From Agarivorans litoreus (lineage in GTDB: Bacteria > Pseudomonadota > Gammaproteobacteria > Enterobacterales > Celerinatantimonadaceae), in the NCBI RefSeq assembly GCF_019649015.1, contig NZ_BLPI01000001.1, forward strand, positions 1,773,001 to 1,837,000: a stretch of 64,000 nucleotides of DNA, written 5' to 3'. The first letter of the stretch is position 1. Every line of letters begins with the position of its first letter. The notes below the pieces were generated by a model. It made no database searches. It was given only the letters and a program-made list of their open reading frames with translations, and was not told where the DNA came from. A program made the position numbers and the translations under genes. Positions 48,478 to 57,045 of the stretch are shown piece by piece.

Positions 48478-49410
48478 ATGAACAACCCGCTTTATCAGAA
48501 GCATATTATCTCCATCCCTGATTTATCCCGTCAGGAACTCGAATTAATCGTCGACACCGCCCAAAGTATTAAGCAACAACCCCGTCCTGAGTTATTAAAA
48601 AACAAAGTTGTTGCTAGCTGTTTTTTTGAAGCCTCAACCCGTACTCGCTTGTCATTTGAGACCGCCGTTCAGCGCTTAGGTGGCAGTGTGATTGGTTTTG
48701 CCGATGGCGGAAATACCTCGCTGGGTAAAAAAGGCGAAACCTTAGTGGATTCGGTAAAAGTGATTTCGTCATACAGTGACGCGTTTTTTATGCGCCACCC
48801 ACAAGAAGGCGCAGCCCGTTTAGCCAGTGAATTCTCTAGCGTACCAGTTGTGAATGGCGGAGATGGCTCCAACCAGCATCCCACCCAAACCTTGCTCGAC
48901 TTATTTACCATTTACGAAACCCAAGGCTCACTTGAGGGCTTAAAAGTGGCCTTTGTTGGCGACTTAAAATATGGCCGCACCGTGCACTCTCTCACTCAAG
49001 CTCTGTCACTATTTGGTTGCGAGTTCTACTTTATTGCACCTAAAGCACTGGCAATGCCTGATTACATTATCGAAGAGCTGAATGAACGTGAAATCACCTA
49101 CAGCCTGCACGACAGCATAGAAGAAGTAGTCAACGAGCTAGATATTCTTTACATGACACGGGTGCAAAAAGAGCGCTTCGACGAAACCGAATACCAGCAC
49201 ATGAAATCTAGCTTCATTTTACGAGCCAACATGCTTGAACAAGTAAAAGATAATCTGAAAATTTTGCACCCATTGCCACGGGTAGACGAAATTACTACCG
49301 ATGTAGATACCACACCTTATGCCTATTACTTCGAGCAAGCAGAAAATGGCGTTTACGCTCGCCAAGCCTTACTCGCATTAATCATGACCAATGAATTTGG
49401 AGCGCAATAA
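48478..49410 (+). CDS. pyrB: Aspartate carbamoyltransferase catalytic subunit
   Basis: The 310-residue subunit condenses carbamoyl phosphate and aspartate, the committed step of pyrimidine synthesis. It has the carbamoyl-phosphate site STRTRLSFE, the HPTQTLLDL block, the aspartate site TRVQKERF and HPLPRVDEI. The ATG is preceded by AGGATC. Its stop overlaps pyrI by one base. Confidence 0.97.
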   Translation: MNNPLYQKHIISIPDLSRQELELIVDTAQSIKQQPRPELLKNKVVASCFFEASTRTRLSFETAVQRLGGSVIGFADGGNTSLGKKGETLVDSVKVISSYSDAFFMRHPQEGAARLASEFSSVPVVNGGDGSNQHPTQTLLDLFTIYETQGSLEGLKVAFVGDLKYGRTVHSLTQALSLFGCEFYFIAPKALAMPDYIIEELNEREITYSLHDSIEEVVNELDILYMTRVQKERFDETEYQHMKSSFILRANMLEQVKDNLKILHPLPRVDEITTDVDTTPYAYYFEQAENGVYARQALLALIMTNEFGAQ

Positions 49411-49868
49411 TGAAGAAGAAGCTGCAAGTAGAAGCCATTGCGCATGGCACCGTAATTGACCACGTTCCTGCTGGCCAAGGCATTAAAATTCTTAAGTTCT
49501 TTCAACTCTCGGCTGCGCAAGAGCGAATCACAGTAGGCCTTAACTTACCCAGTGGCGAGCAACAACAAAAAGACCTAATTAAAGTTGAAAATACGGTGTT
49601 TGACGAGAACCAAGCCAACCAATTAGCTTTGTTTGCGCCCAATGCCACCATTAATGTGATTGAAGATTTTGAAGTAGTGCGTAAGTTTCATGTGTCTACA
49701 CCTGAACAGGTAAAAGGTGTATTTGCCTGCCCAAATAGTAACTGCATTAGCCATAACGAACCTATCGACAGCAACTTTTATGTGCGCCACCAGCAGCAAG
49801 ACATCAAGCTAAAATGCCATTACTGCGAAAAGAGTTTCGATCGAAGCCTATTCTCAGAGCTAGATTAA
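49410..49868 (+). CDS. pyrI: Aspartate carbamoyltransferase regulatory subunit
   Basis: The 152-residue regulatory subunit has the allosteric nucleotide domain ([20 protein letters not shown]) and the zinc domain with four cysteines (CPNSNC and CHYC) that contacts PyrB. It gives feedback inhibition by CTP and activation by ATP in the B6I6 enzyme. Translationally coupled to pyrB. Confidence 0.97.
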   Translation: MKKKLQVEAIAHGTVIDHVPAGQGIKILKFFQLSAAQERITVGLNLPSGEQQQKDLIKVENTVFDENQANQLALFAPNATINVIEDFEVVRKFHVSTPEQVKGVFACPNSNCISHNEPIDSNFYVRHQQQDIKLKCHYCEKSFDRSLFSELD

Positions 49869-49883
49869 TCGCTTATTATAAAA

Positions 49884-49914
49884 GCAAAACAGAGCATTTA
49901 TCACTCTGTTTTGC
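49884..49914 (+). terminator. Hairpin after pyrI
   Basis: GCAAAACAGAG (49884-49894) pairs with CTCTGTTTTGC (49904-49914). There is no T run after it, so it could be a weak terminator or a 3' stabiliser. Confidence 0.55.
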
Positions 49915-50158
49915 CACCAAGCCACCAATAAAATTCGCCTTTTAATCATTAATAAATCAAAAACTGCTAAAAACCAAGCATGTTCTGTTCTAAGTGCTCA
50001 TTCTAAATACAAGCTTCACAAATATTACTGTTACAAAGTGCTTAGCTTACGTTATGGTTAAGCTATAAATATCTTGATCTATTTAACAACTATCAACGTA
50101 AATAGAGTAATTCAAACTAATGATTTAGCTAAGATTACCTGATACAAGGATGTGACTA

Positions 50159-51163
50159 ATGTTCAAACGAGTAAGTTCGCTGCTCTGTTGTAGTATGCTA
50201 TTTAGTTTCACTGTCGACGCCCGCCCTTTAGCAGATGAGCCGGGCTGGTCTGCTACAATTAACTTAAACGTGGGTTACGTAAGTGGTAAAAATCAGTTTT
50301 CGACTGATGACGATAATCAAATTACCGACGACCTAAACAACAATGGGAAAAGCACAAGCTCTGCGATTGCCTATCCATTATTGCGGGTAGACTACACAAC
50401 TCAAGACTTAAAGAATCAGTTTTTCTTGGGTAACAGTCGTGAGAACTTAGGTCGAGCACAGTTTCAATACGAACTAGGTTATACCCGTGTTATCAGCGAG
50501 CGCAGCAAAGTTACTGCTGCTTACTTTCCAGAACTTCCTTTGCTTAACGATACTTGGAGCGATCCTTACTTAACCGGTCAAGCGCGCCAAAAAACCGATG
50601 AGAACTATCAAGGTGGCCGCCTGCGTTTTGAATCCATTGCCGACAGCCCACTAACACTTGAATATGTTTACGCCAACCGCACTGTAGATAACGAACAGAG
50701 CGGTGTGAGCATTTCAGATTTAAGCCAAAGCGATATTGAGTCACTAAAACGCGATGCCGACTTGCATCGATTGATTGCAGAAACCTTTGTTCCACTATCA
50801 AGAAAGTGGTTTTTAGCTCCCGCGGTGGCTTATACGACCGCTAAAGCCGACGGCAGCGCCAATGATTTCGACCAATATACTTTACGTATAACCAGTATTT
50901 ACCGTTCGGGTCCACATGTATTCACATTAAATACGGAATATGGTCAAACCAAATTTTCAGGTAGTAACCCTGTGTTTAATAACCAGACCCAGAAAGATGA
51001 TAAATTATCAGTATTTGGTATTTATGTATTTAACGAACCTTTTGGCTGGAAAAACACTATGTTTAACCTACTAGGTGGTTACAACGATACCGACTCAAAT
51101 ATAAACTTTTACGACAGCAAAGGCGGCATTGCAGCCCTTGGCTTTGGTTACAAATTTAAGTAG
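50159..51163 (+). CDS. Outer-membrane beta-barrel protein (DUF2860-like)
   Basis: The 334-residue protein has a signal peptide (about 1-21) and then alternating amphipathic beta strands (for example YPLLRVDYTTQ, QFQYELGYTRVISERSKVTAAYF, YTLRITSIYRSGPHVFTLNTEYG). It ends GFGYKFK, typical of an outer-membrane barrel apart from one extra lysine after the usual final aromatic. It resembles the DUF2860 family known from Vibrio and relatives. Function unknown; a porin or adhesin-like role is possible. Shine-Dalgarno AAGGA precedes the ATG. Confidence 0.65.
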   Translation: MFKRVSSLLCCSMLFSFTVDARPLADEPGWSATINLNVGYVSGKNQFSTDDDNQITDDLNNNGKSTSSAIAYPLLRVDYTTQDLKNQFFLGNSRENLGRAQFQYELGYTRVISERSKVTAAYFPELPLLNDTWSDPYLTGQARQKTDENYQGGRLRFESIADSPLTLEYVYANRTVDNEQSGVSISDLSQSDIESLKRDADLHRLIAETFVPLSRKWFLAPAVAYTTAKADGSANDFDQYTLRITSIYRSGPHVFTLNTEYGQTKFSGSNPVFNNQTQKDDKLSVFGIYVFNEPFGWKNTMFNLLGGYNDTDSNINFYDSKGGIAALGFGYKFK

Positions 51164-51183
51164 ACCTATCGCAAATGCTTAGA

Positions 51184-51218
51184 GATACAAAAGGCAGTTG
51201 AGCTGCCTTTTTGTATCA
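51184..51218. terminator. Bidirectional terminator between the barrel-protein and sialidase-fold genes
   Basis: GATACAAAAGGCAG pairs with CTGCCTTTTTGTATC, with one extra base in the right arm. The right arm includes the last bases (stop) of the minus-strand gene at 51216. Confidence 0.85.
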
Positions 51219-52142
51219 GAAATCAGCTAAATCCAACTCCGCAAAATAGATAGCGGTTTTCTCTTCATGACTAGAGTAGTAGCTGCAATATACCGTGTTG
51301 CCCCGCTGCACCAAACCAGGGTAACTAGTATCGCCATCGGAAGGCAGCACTTGAAACTCTTTTAGCAGAGCCTTATCGGCGTCTAACCAACACAAGCTAG
51401 TACGCACGGGTTGATATAAACGCATAGCACAGAGCAAACGGCCATCATCAAGTTTTATCATCACTGGGCCACCAATTTGCTGCTGTAAATCTTGCCATTG
51501 CCAATCTAGATACGGTGGCTTGGCATAACCCAGCTGCCCGGTACCGGTATCTTTATCACGACGCAATAAACACAATGCTGAACCATCATCCAATAAACAC
51601 AAGTCATGTTCATTGGGATACGCCAAACCATTTTGCTGCAAGCTGAATAAAGGATCCAAGTACAACTGATAGTTACCCGGTTGGTCCATTCGATAAAGAC
51701 TTACCTTATCTAAACTATAATTATAAGCGACTGAATAAGCAGTATCGGCTAAGTAACGGCTACGCCATAACCACATCCCAGCATCACCTTGAGCACTTAG
51801 AACGCTCCAAGTTTCACCATCATCTGACCATGCGATATAACTTTGTAAATCAAACTTCTCGCTGCTGCGGTTTACCCCTGCGCAAGTCAATAACAACCGT
51901 CCGTCAGGGCTTTCAACCAATTTCGGGTCACGTAAATCAATACCTGGTAGATGAATTAACGCTGCCGACTCAAAGCGAGTGTCATCTGCTACACGTCGTA
52001 AGATACGAATATCGCCCTCATCACTAACATGGGCCTCAGCTTCGCGAAAACATAGCCAAAGTGAATTTTTAAACTCGCACAAGTCAGTAAACGCGTTATG
52101 CTCTCCGCCGTCCCATACTCGCTCTACTGATCGCAACTTCAT
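51216..52142 (-). CDS. Sialidase-fold (Asp-box) protein
   Basis: The 308-residue protein is a predicted beta-propeller with one clear Asp-box (SDDGETW) and repeated strands such as DPKLVESPDGRLLLTCAG, GLAYPNEHDLCLLDDGSALCLLRRD and GGPVMIKLDDGRLLCAMR. The R-D-P block at its start and the NE/D residues in the middle sit where sialidase-superfamily glycosidases keep catalytic groups. No signal peptide is seen, so it is probably cytosolic. It could be an exo-glycosidase on imported oligosaccharides or a non-enzymatic binder; the substrate is not predictable. Confidence 0.6.
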   Translation of the reverse strand: MKLRSVERVWDGGEHNAFTDLCEFKNSLWLCFREAEAHVSDEGDIRILRRVADDTRFESAALIHLPGIDLRDPKLVESPDGRLLLTCAGVNRSSEKFDLQSYIAWSDDGETWSVLSAQGDAGMWLWRSRYLADTAYSVAYNYSLDKVSLYRMDQPGNYQLYLDPLFSLQQNGLAYPNEHDLCLLDDGSALCLLRRDKDTGTGQLGYAKPPYLDWQWQDLQQQIGGPVMIKLDDGRLLCAMRLYQPVRTSLCWLDADKALLKEFQVLPSDGDTSYPGLVQRGNTVYCSYYSSHEEKTAIYFAELDLADF

Positions 52143-52314
52143 CTACATTCTCTCCACTGTTTATTTATACCAAGATAAATATATGATTTATTTGGCAAAC
52201 TCACTTTTTACTTACATTGAGTTAAAGCTTAGCAACTTAGTATCGTTATCGACTATTATCGTTTAAGCTAAACAATAGATTCTCTTAATCGCAAAAATAT
52301 CCCAAGGAGGGACC

Positions 52315-52704
52315 ATGTTTTTGGATTTTTTCGCTTTAGGGCTGCTGTTTTTCGTAGGTTTAACCTTGTTCTACGGCATCATTGCCATTCACGACATTCC
52401 TTATGAAATATCTAAACATCGCAATCACCCTCACCAAGACGCCATCCATGTGGCCGGTTGGATAAGTTTATTCACCCTCCATGCTATTTGGCCCTTTTTG
52501 TGGATATGGGCCACCTTGTATCGGGAAGACCGAGGTTGGGGTTTTAAGCAGTTGCAACAGCAAGAACACGAACTAGAGCAAAAAGAACAGCAATTGGAAG
52601 GTCAGAACGAAGAGTTAAGTGCAGAAATCACCAAATTAAAGCGCCAAGTCGCCATCATCAGTAAACATGTGCAACAACTAGAGCAACAACAGGGGAATCA
52701 ATAA
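52315..52704 (+). CDS. yiaW: DUF3302 inner-membrane protein YiaW
   Basis: The 129-residue protein has two membrane helices around the conserved HDIPYEISKHRNHPHQDAIHVAGWISLFTLH and WPFLWIWATLYR blocks of the YiaW family. A C-terminal coiled coil rich in Gln and Glu (about 80-129) extends beyond the E. coli protein. A strong Shine-Dalgarno (AAGGAGGG) precedes it. It overlaps yiaV by one base and is thought to act with that HlyD-type protein in an envelope efflux or integrity role. Confidence 0.85.
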   Translation: MFLDFFALGLLFFVGLTLFYGIIAIHDIPYEISKHRNHPHQDAIHVAGWISLFTLHAIWPFLWIWATLYREDRGWGFKQLQQQEHELEQKEQQLEGQNEELSAEITKLKRQVAIISKHVQQLEQQQGNQ

Positions 52705-53846
52705 TGGATTTATTGCTTATTCTCACCTACACCGGCATTTGTATTGCTATTTTCAAAATATTCAATATCCCGTTAACTAAATGGACTGTGCCAACAGCGG
52801 TATTAGGTGGTATTTTGCTTATTGGCACTCTAATCATTTTAATGAATTACAACCATCCTTACACAGCTAACGCCCGTCAAGTATATACCTCCGTGCCTAT
52901 TATGCCCTTGGTGCGCGGAAAAGTTATAGAGGTGCCAGTAAAACCCAACCAGTTGATTAAAGCTGGCGATGTATTGTTTAAACTTGACCCCGAGCCGTTT
53001 GAAGCGGTAGTAGAGCAGCGCGAAGCAGAAGTAGCGGCAGCCCAGCAACAAGTACCGCAATTGCTAGCTCAATTGGCCAGCGCCCAAGCCACCACCAATG
53101 CAGCGAAAGCCGAGCGAGACCGCACCCAAAAGGCTTATCAACGTTATGCTGAGGGCCGTAAGAAAGGCGGCAAAAATAGTCCATTTACCGAACTAGAAGT
53201 AGAGAACCGCCAACAAGCGTATTTAGCAGCCGAGGCTCAACTGCAGGTAGCTCAGGCTAACCAAACCAATGCTCAATTAGCTTACGATTCACAAATTAAT
53301 GGTGTGAATACTAATGTTGCGCGACTTCAAAGCCAATTAGACAAAGCCTTGTTCGATCTGGAACAAACTGTTGTTCGTGCACCAACAGATGGTTATGTCA
53401 CCCAACTCGGTTTGCGTAAAGGCATGATCGCAGTACCTATGCCACTACGCCCAGTGATGACCTTTATTCCTAAAGAAGAGAGTATTTTTGTAGGGGCTTT
53501 TTGGGAAAACTCCATCAAACGCTTACAAGAGGGCGACGATGCTGAGTTTATTGTCACAGCTCAGCCTGGCATTGTATTTAAAGGTACCGTACTTCAAGTA
53601 TTACCAACTATTGCCGAAGGTGAATTCCAAGCTAACGGCAGCTTACGAGGTGCAGAGGCCTTTTTTGTTCATAGTCGCAGCTTAGTGATTATTGACCCCG
53701 AACCGCGTTTTGATGAATTTGATTTCCCTATGGGTATTAGTGGGCAAGTCGCCATTTACACCGAGCACTTCCATCATGTATCAATGATTAGAAAAGTATT
53801 GTTACGCATGCAAGGTTGGGTGAACTACATCTTCCCCTTCCACTAA
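52704..53846 (+). CDS. yiaV: HlyD-family membrane fusion protein YiaV
   Basis: The 380-residue protein has two N-terminal membrane helices (about 1-20 and 30-52), the biotinyl-lipoyl domain (SVPIMPLVRGKVIEVPVKPNQLIKAGDVLFKLD), a long alpha-hairpin coiled coil, and the returning lipoyl half with VVRAPTDGYVTQLGLRKG and a beta-barrel. It is an EmrA/AaeA-like periplasmic adaptor, but no transporter gene is adjacent; only yiaW accompanies it, as in E. coli. Confidence 0.88.
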   Translation: MDLLLILTYTGICIAIFKIFNIPLTKWTVPTAVLGGILLIGTLIILMNYNHPYTANARQVYTSVPIMPLVRGKVIEVPVKPNQLIKAGDVLFKLDPEPFEAVVEQREAEVAAAQQQVPQLLAQLASAQATTNAAKAERDRTQKAYQRYAEGRKKGGKNSPFTELEVENRQQAYLAAEAQLQVAQANQTNAQLAYDSQINGVNTNVARLQSQLDKALFDLEQTVVRAPTDGYVTQLGLRKGMIAVPMPLRPVMTFIPKEESIFVGAFWENSIKRLQEGDDAEFIVTAQPGIVFKGTVLQVLPTIAEGEFQANGSLRGAEAFFVHSRSLVIIDPEPRFDEFDFPMGISGQVAIYTEHFHHVSMIRKVLLRMQGWVNYIFPFH

Positions 53847-53867
53847 GAGTAGTAATCTTTATCATTA

Positions 53868-53897
53868 AAAAGGCCAGCGAGTTGCTGGCCTATTTTA
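53868..53897. terminator. Bidirectional terminator between yiaV and yceH
   Basis: AGGCCAGC (53871-53878) pairs with GCTGGCCT (53884-53891), with an A run before and a T-rich run after. Confidence 0.85.
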
Positions 53898-54545
53898 TTA
53901 TTGCTCTAATTCTCTAACCCGCAGTGTTAAGTCGGCCAATTCTTGGCGCAGCGCATCTATTTGTTGCTGTAATTCAGCGTTTTGCTGAGCGGCCACCGGA
54001 GCGCTAGCCTCCTTAAGACTTGCTGCTGGCAAAGCAGGCTCACCGGAAAACAAATGAGCATAACGAGACTCTCGCTTACCCGGTTCTCTTTCAAGCTTAA
54101 GCACCAGCTTACCTGCATCATGCTCGGTTAACTCAAGCAAGCTTTGCTCTACTTCTTGCACATTGGTAAAGTTGGCTAAGCGCTGGCTACGGGTACGCAG
54201 CTCACCGGGAGTTTGCGGTCCACGCAAAAACAGCAAACAGATAATGGCTCGTTGCCCCTCTGTTAACTGCAAACCACCAAATTGGCTGTTACAGAAACGG
54301 TGTTGATAACGCACCACTCGGCCTGCCATTGGTGCTTCGGTAACAATGCGTAAGTCTTGCAGTTGCACCAATACATCTTGAACTTCTGCTTCACTCAACG
54401 CCATAACCGGTTCGCGATTACTCTTTTGATTACACGCTAAAGTGAGAGCGTTAAGTGATAGAGGGTATTGATCTGGGGTAGTTGTTTCTTTTTCTAGCAG
54501 CGCACCAATAACACGGGTTTGCTCTAAGCTTAAATTCTGTTCCAC
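53898..54545 (-). CDS. yceH: DUF480 family protein YceH
   Basis: The 215-residue protein has the YceH pattern of two winged-helix domains: LSLEQTRVIGALLEKETTTPDQYPLSLNALTLACNQKSNREPVM, then LTEGQRAIICLLFLRGPQTPGELRTRS. A C-terminal coiled coil follows. The winged helices suggest DNA binding, but its role is unknown. Highly conserved in Gammaproteobacteria. Confidence 0.92.
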   Translation of the reverse strand: MEQNLSLEQTRVIGALLEKETTTPDQYPLSLNALTLACNQKSNREPVMALSEAEVQDVLVQLQDLRIVTEAPMAGRVVRYQHRFCNSQFGGLQLTEGQRAIICLLFLRGPQTPGELRTRSQRLANFTNVQEVEQSLLELTEHDAGKLVLKLEREPGKRESRYAHLFSGEPALPAASLKEASAPVAAQQNAELQQQIDALRQELADLTLRVRELEQ

Positions 54546-54849
54546 TCTTCACCTCTTTAAAACAATAACGAAACGTAAGTTTTCTCATTAATCGCTTAAG
54601 AATACGTTAATCTCACAATAGAAGCAGCTGCTTGTCACATGTTTCTGAAAGCTCCGCAATTCGATATGCTAAGCCCTCACTTTCTCGGCTAAATTTTATA
54701 CAACAAACACTCTTATTTGAGCTTTTTTTGATGTAGATTAGTTCTACTGATCTGATTACTGGTTAAGGTGGTCACCCACTCAAATAGACGTCAGATGCAT
54801 ACAGTACAAGAGTGGTTTTTTAATAAGGTGAAGCTGGACGCAACATAGT
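54546..54849. other. Divergent upstream region of yceH and the hemerythrin-GGDEF gene
   Basis: About 304 bases. Features seen are an imperfect FNR-like site TTGATGTAGATTAG at 54728-54741 (right half poor) and a 17-codon frame at 54795-54848 that stops one base before the hemerythrin-GGDEF ATG. No other coding frame is credible. Confidence 0.4.
54795..54848 (+). other. Possible 17-codon leader frame coupled to the hemerythrin-GGDEF gene
   Basis: ATG at 54795 opens a 17-codon frame (MHTVQEWFFNKVKLDAT) ending TAG at 54846-54848; the next gene's ATG is at 54850. The main gene has no good Shine-Dalgarno, so reinitiation from this frame is possible. The frame itself also lacks a clear ribosome site, so confidence is low. 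Confidence 0.25.
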
Positions 54850-55977
54850 ATGGAATCATTTCGTTGGACATCAGATTTTGAAACAGGGATCTCTGTTGTT
54901 GACGAGCAGCATCGCCACTTAATTGATCTCATTAATCAAATTGGTGAACAGCTCACCGACAGCCACCCCCTGCAACAATCCGCGATCGAGTCGCTTAGCC
55001 AAGAACTAAACAATTACGTTAAAGAACACTTTCGTGAAGAAGAATTGCTTATGGCCAAGCACAAAGTGGATCCGCGCCATTGCCAAGCTCACGTAAAAGC
55101 TCACAGAGAATTTTTAGGCGAAGTCGCTAAGCTCAGCCAATTTAACCACGACAATAAGCAAAGCAAAATTAAACACCTGCTTGATTATCTCATTCAATGG
55201 TTGGCCTATCATATTCTAGGCATCGACCAAGTGCTCAGTAAACAGCTGCGTTACATCGAAGCCGGCGACAGCCCTGCATCTGCCTATAGTAAAATTGAGC
55301 AGCCTAAAGATTTGGCCACCGAGCCTCTAATCACCGCCTTACGCGGTTTATTTCACCAAGTTAGCGTGCGTAATAACGAGCTGCTAGAACTCAATCAAAA
55401 TCTTGAGCAAAAAGTACAAGAACGCACTCTAGCACTGCAAAAAACCAATCAGCATTTACAATCTTTAGCGCATACCGATGTGCTCACGGGATTGCCTAAC
55501 CGCCGCCATGCAATGATTCAACTCATGGAGCTTTGGAAGCAATCGCTTGAAAGCAACAGTCCATTAGCTTGCATGATGATAGATGCTGATCACTTTAAAC
55601 AAATTAATGACCGAAATGGTCACGATGCTGGCGATGCGGTGTTAATGCTACTGGCGCGCGCATTGCGCGAATCGGTGCGTAACGATGATGTAGTAGCCCG
55701 TTTAGGTGGCGATGAGTTCTTATTAATTTGCCCCAATACCAGCTCAGAAGGTGCATTAAACCTTGGGCACAGCATTCGTGAACGTATTGCTAATATGCAA
55801 CTCAACCACCAGCGCTATAGCATTACCGTAAGTGTAGGTATTGCAAGTCGTAGCAAAGACATGCAGCACCACGAAGCGATTATGAAAGCAGCCGATAAAG
55901 CGGTTTATAAAGCCAAGGCAGAGGGTAAAAACTGCGTACGTAGCTATGAGGATGTATCCAAGCAACAAGCCTGCTAA
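54850..55977 (+). CDS. Bacteriohemerythrin-GGDEF diguanylate cyclase
   Basis: Residues 1-130 form a bacteriohemerythrin domain with all seven di-iron ligands in place: H21, H60, E64, H81, H85, H121, D126. A coiled coil (about 165-205) leads to a GGDEF domain (about 208-370) with an intact active site RLGGDEF and an allosteric I-site RNDD exactly five residues before GGDEF. Hemerythrin domains bind oxygen or NO, so the protein probably couples oxygen or redox to c-di-GMP synthesis, as shown for a Vibrio cholerae homologue. It is cytosolic and monocistronic; a short MITE-like hairpin follows 7 bases after the stop. Confidence 0.93.
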   Translation: MESFRWTSDFETGISVVDEQHRHLIDLINQIGEQLTDSHPLQQSAIESLSQELNNYVKEHFREEELLMAKHKVDPRHCQAHVKAHREFLGEVAKLSQFNHDNKQSKIKHLLDYLIQWLAYHILGIDQVLSKQLRYIEAGDSPASAYSKIEQPKDLATEPLITALRGLFHQVSVRNNELLELNQNLEQKVQERTLALQKTNQHLQSLAHTDVLTGLPNRRHAMIQLMELWKQSLESNSPLACMMIDADHFKQINDRNGHDAGDAVLMLLARALRESVRNDDVVARLGGDEFLLICPNTSSEGALNLGHSIRERIANMQLNHQRYSITVSVGIASRSKDMQHHEAIMKAADKAVYKAKAEGKNCVRSYEDVSKQQAC

Positions 55978-55984
55978 GCACTAC

Positions 55985-56049
55985 GGGCTGTTTATCTTTC
56001 GCGGTTAAATGTTGTTCGCGAAAAAATCAGCTCAAAAGATAAACAGCCC
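55985..56049. repeat. MITE-like element, short form, copy 4
   Basis: GGGCTGTTTATCTTT (55985-55999) and AAAGATAAACAGCCC (56035-56049) are perfect 15-base inverted repeats around a 35-base core. A nested TTTCGCG/CGCGAAA hairpin (55997-56003, 56017-56023) is an alternative fold. The core equals the left and right ends of the long copies joined together. The flanks are CTAC and CTAA. It may act as the terminator of the GGDEF gene. Confidence 0.8.
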
Positions 56050-56142
56050 CTAACCTTTTCTAACAAGACAGAAAAATCCACTCAGGTTAAACTGATTATT
56101 CTAAGCCCCTTAGATTAGCGCTCTTGTTATAGGAAACCTGCC

Positions 56143-56922
56143 ATGACCATAGCTATTAGCTGGCCAGCACTTGCCACCTTTTCGCTAATACTGTTGATTC
56201 CGATTGGGCTTAATTGGCGCTTTAAACTTAGCCTAGGTAAAGACATAGCCAGCAGTTTAGTGCGAATGCTGCTGCAGCTTGTATTGCTCGGCTTGTATCT
56301 GCAGTTTTTGTTTGATTTAAACAATTTGTGGGTAAATTTACTGTGGCTGACAGTGATGTTAATTGTGGGTGCCAGCGCCATTCTTGGCAAAGCCAAATTA
56401 CCTAAAAGAAACTTGTTTATACCAGTCTTGTTGGGGCTGGTGCTGGGCTTAAGTCCTTTACTGACACTGCTGCTATTCGCCTTACTAAAGCCGAGCCCTA
56501 GCTATAGCGCTCAGTACCTCATTCCCCTAGCAGGCATGCTTTTAGGCAACAGCCTTAGTGGAAACATTGTGGCTTTGCAGCGCCTATTTAGCGCACTGGA
56601 TGAAAAAACCGCCGAATACCACGCTTATTTAGCGCTTGGCGCTAATAGAGTACAAGCAACTCAAGGCTTTGTGCAAAATGCTATGCAGCAAGCTTTTGCA
56701 CCTGTACTCGCCTCTATGAGTACCGTAGGTTTGGTCACCCTTCCAGGTATGATGACCGGTCAAATACTCGCAGGCAGTGACCCAATGGTAGCGGTGAAGT
56801 ATCAACTAGTGATTCTAATTGCTATTTTTGTCATGCTAAGTATCTCAATTTCAACCACGCTTAGCCTGAGCGTTCGAATTGCCATTAGCCCAACTGGGCT
56901 GGTTAAAATCAGTAAAGAGTAG
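56143..56922 (+). CDS. fetB: FetB-like ABC transporter permease (UPF0014), orphan
   Basis: The 259-residue polytopic protein matches FetB/YbbM: SSLVRMLLQLVLLGLYLQFLF, the invariant PLAGMLLGNSLSGN, YLALGANRVQATQGFVQNAMQQAFAP, and TVGLVTLPGMMTGQILAGSDPMVAVKYQ. FetB works with the ATPase FetA in iron export and oxidative-stress defence. No fetA gene lies next to it; upstream is the GGDEF gene. Confidence 0.88.
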   Translation: MTIAISWPALATFSLILLIPIGLNWRFKLSLGKDIASSLVRMLLQLVLLGLYLQFLFDLNNLWVNLLWLTVMLIVGASAILGKAKLPKRNLFIPVLLGLVLGLSPLLTLLLFALLKPSPSYSAQYLIPLAGMLLGNSLSGNIVALQRLFSALDEKTAEYHAYLALGANRVQATQGFVQNAMQQAFAPVLASMSTVGLVTLPGMMTGQILAGSDPMVAVKYQLVILIAIFVMLSISISTTLSLSVRIAISPTGLVKISKE

Positions 56923-57045
56923 TTTCTTAAAACTGCATATCACGGTCTACTCAAACGGACTAAAAAACAAATACTTGTTCAGTTTTCGGTTGTTGAGTAT
57001 TTCCACTCAATGTACCTTTTAGCTTTAGATTCTGAGACAACAGCT

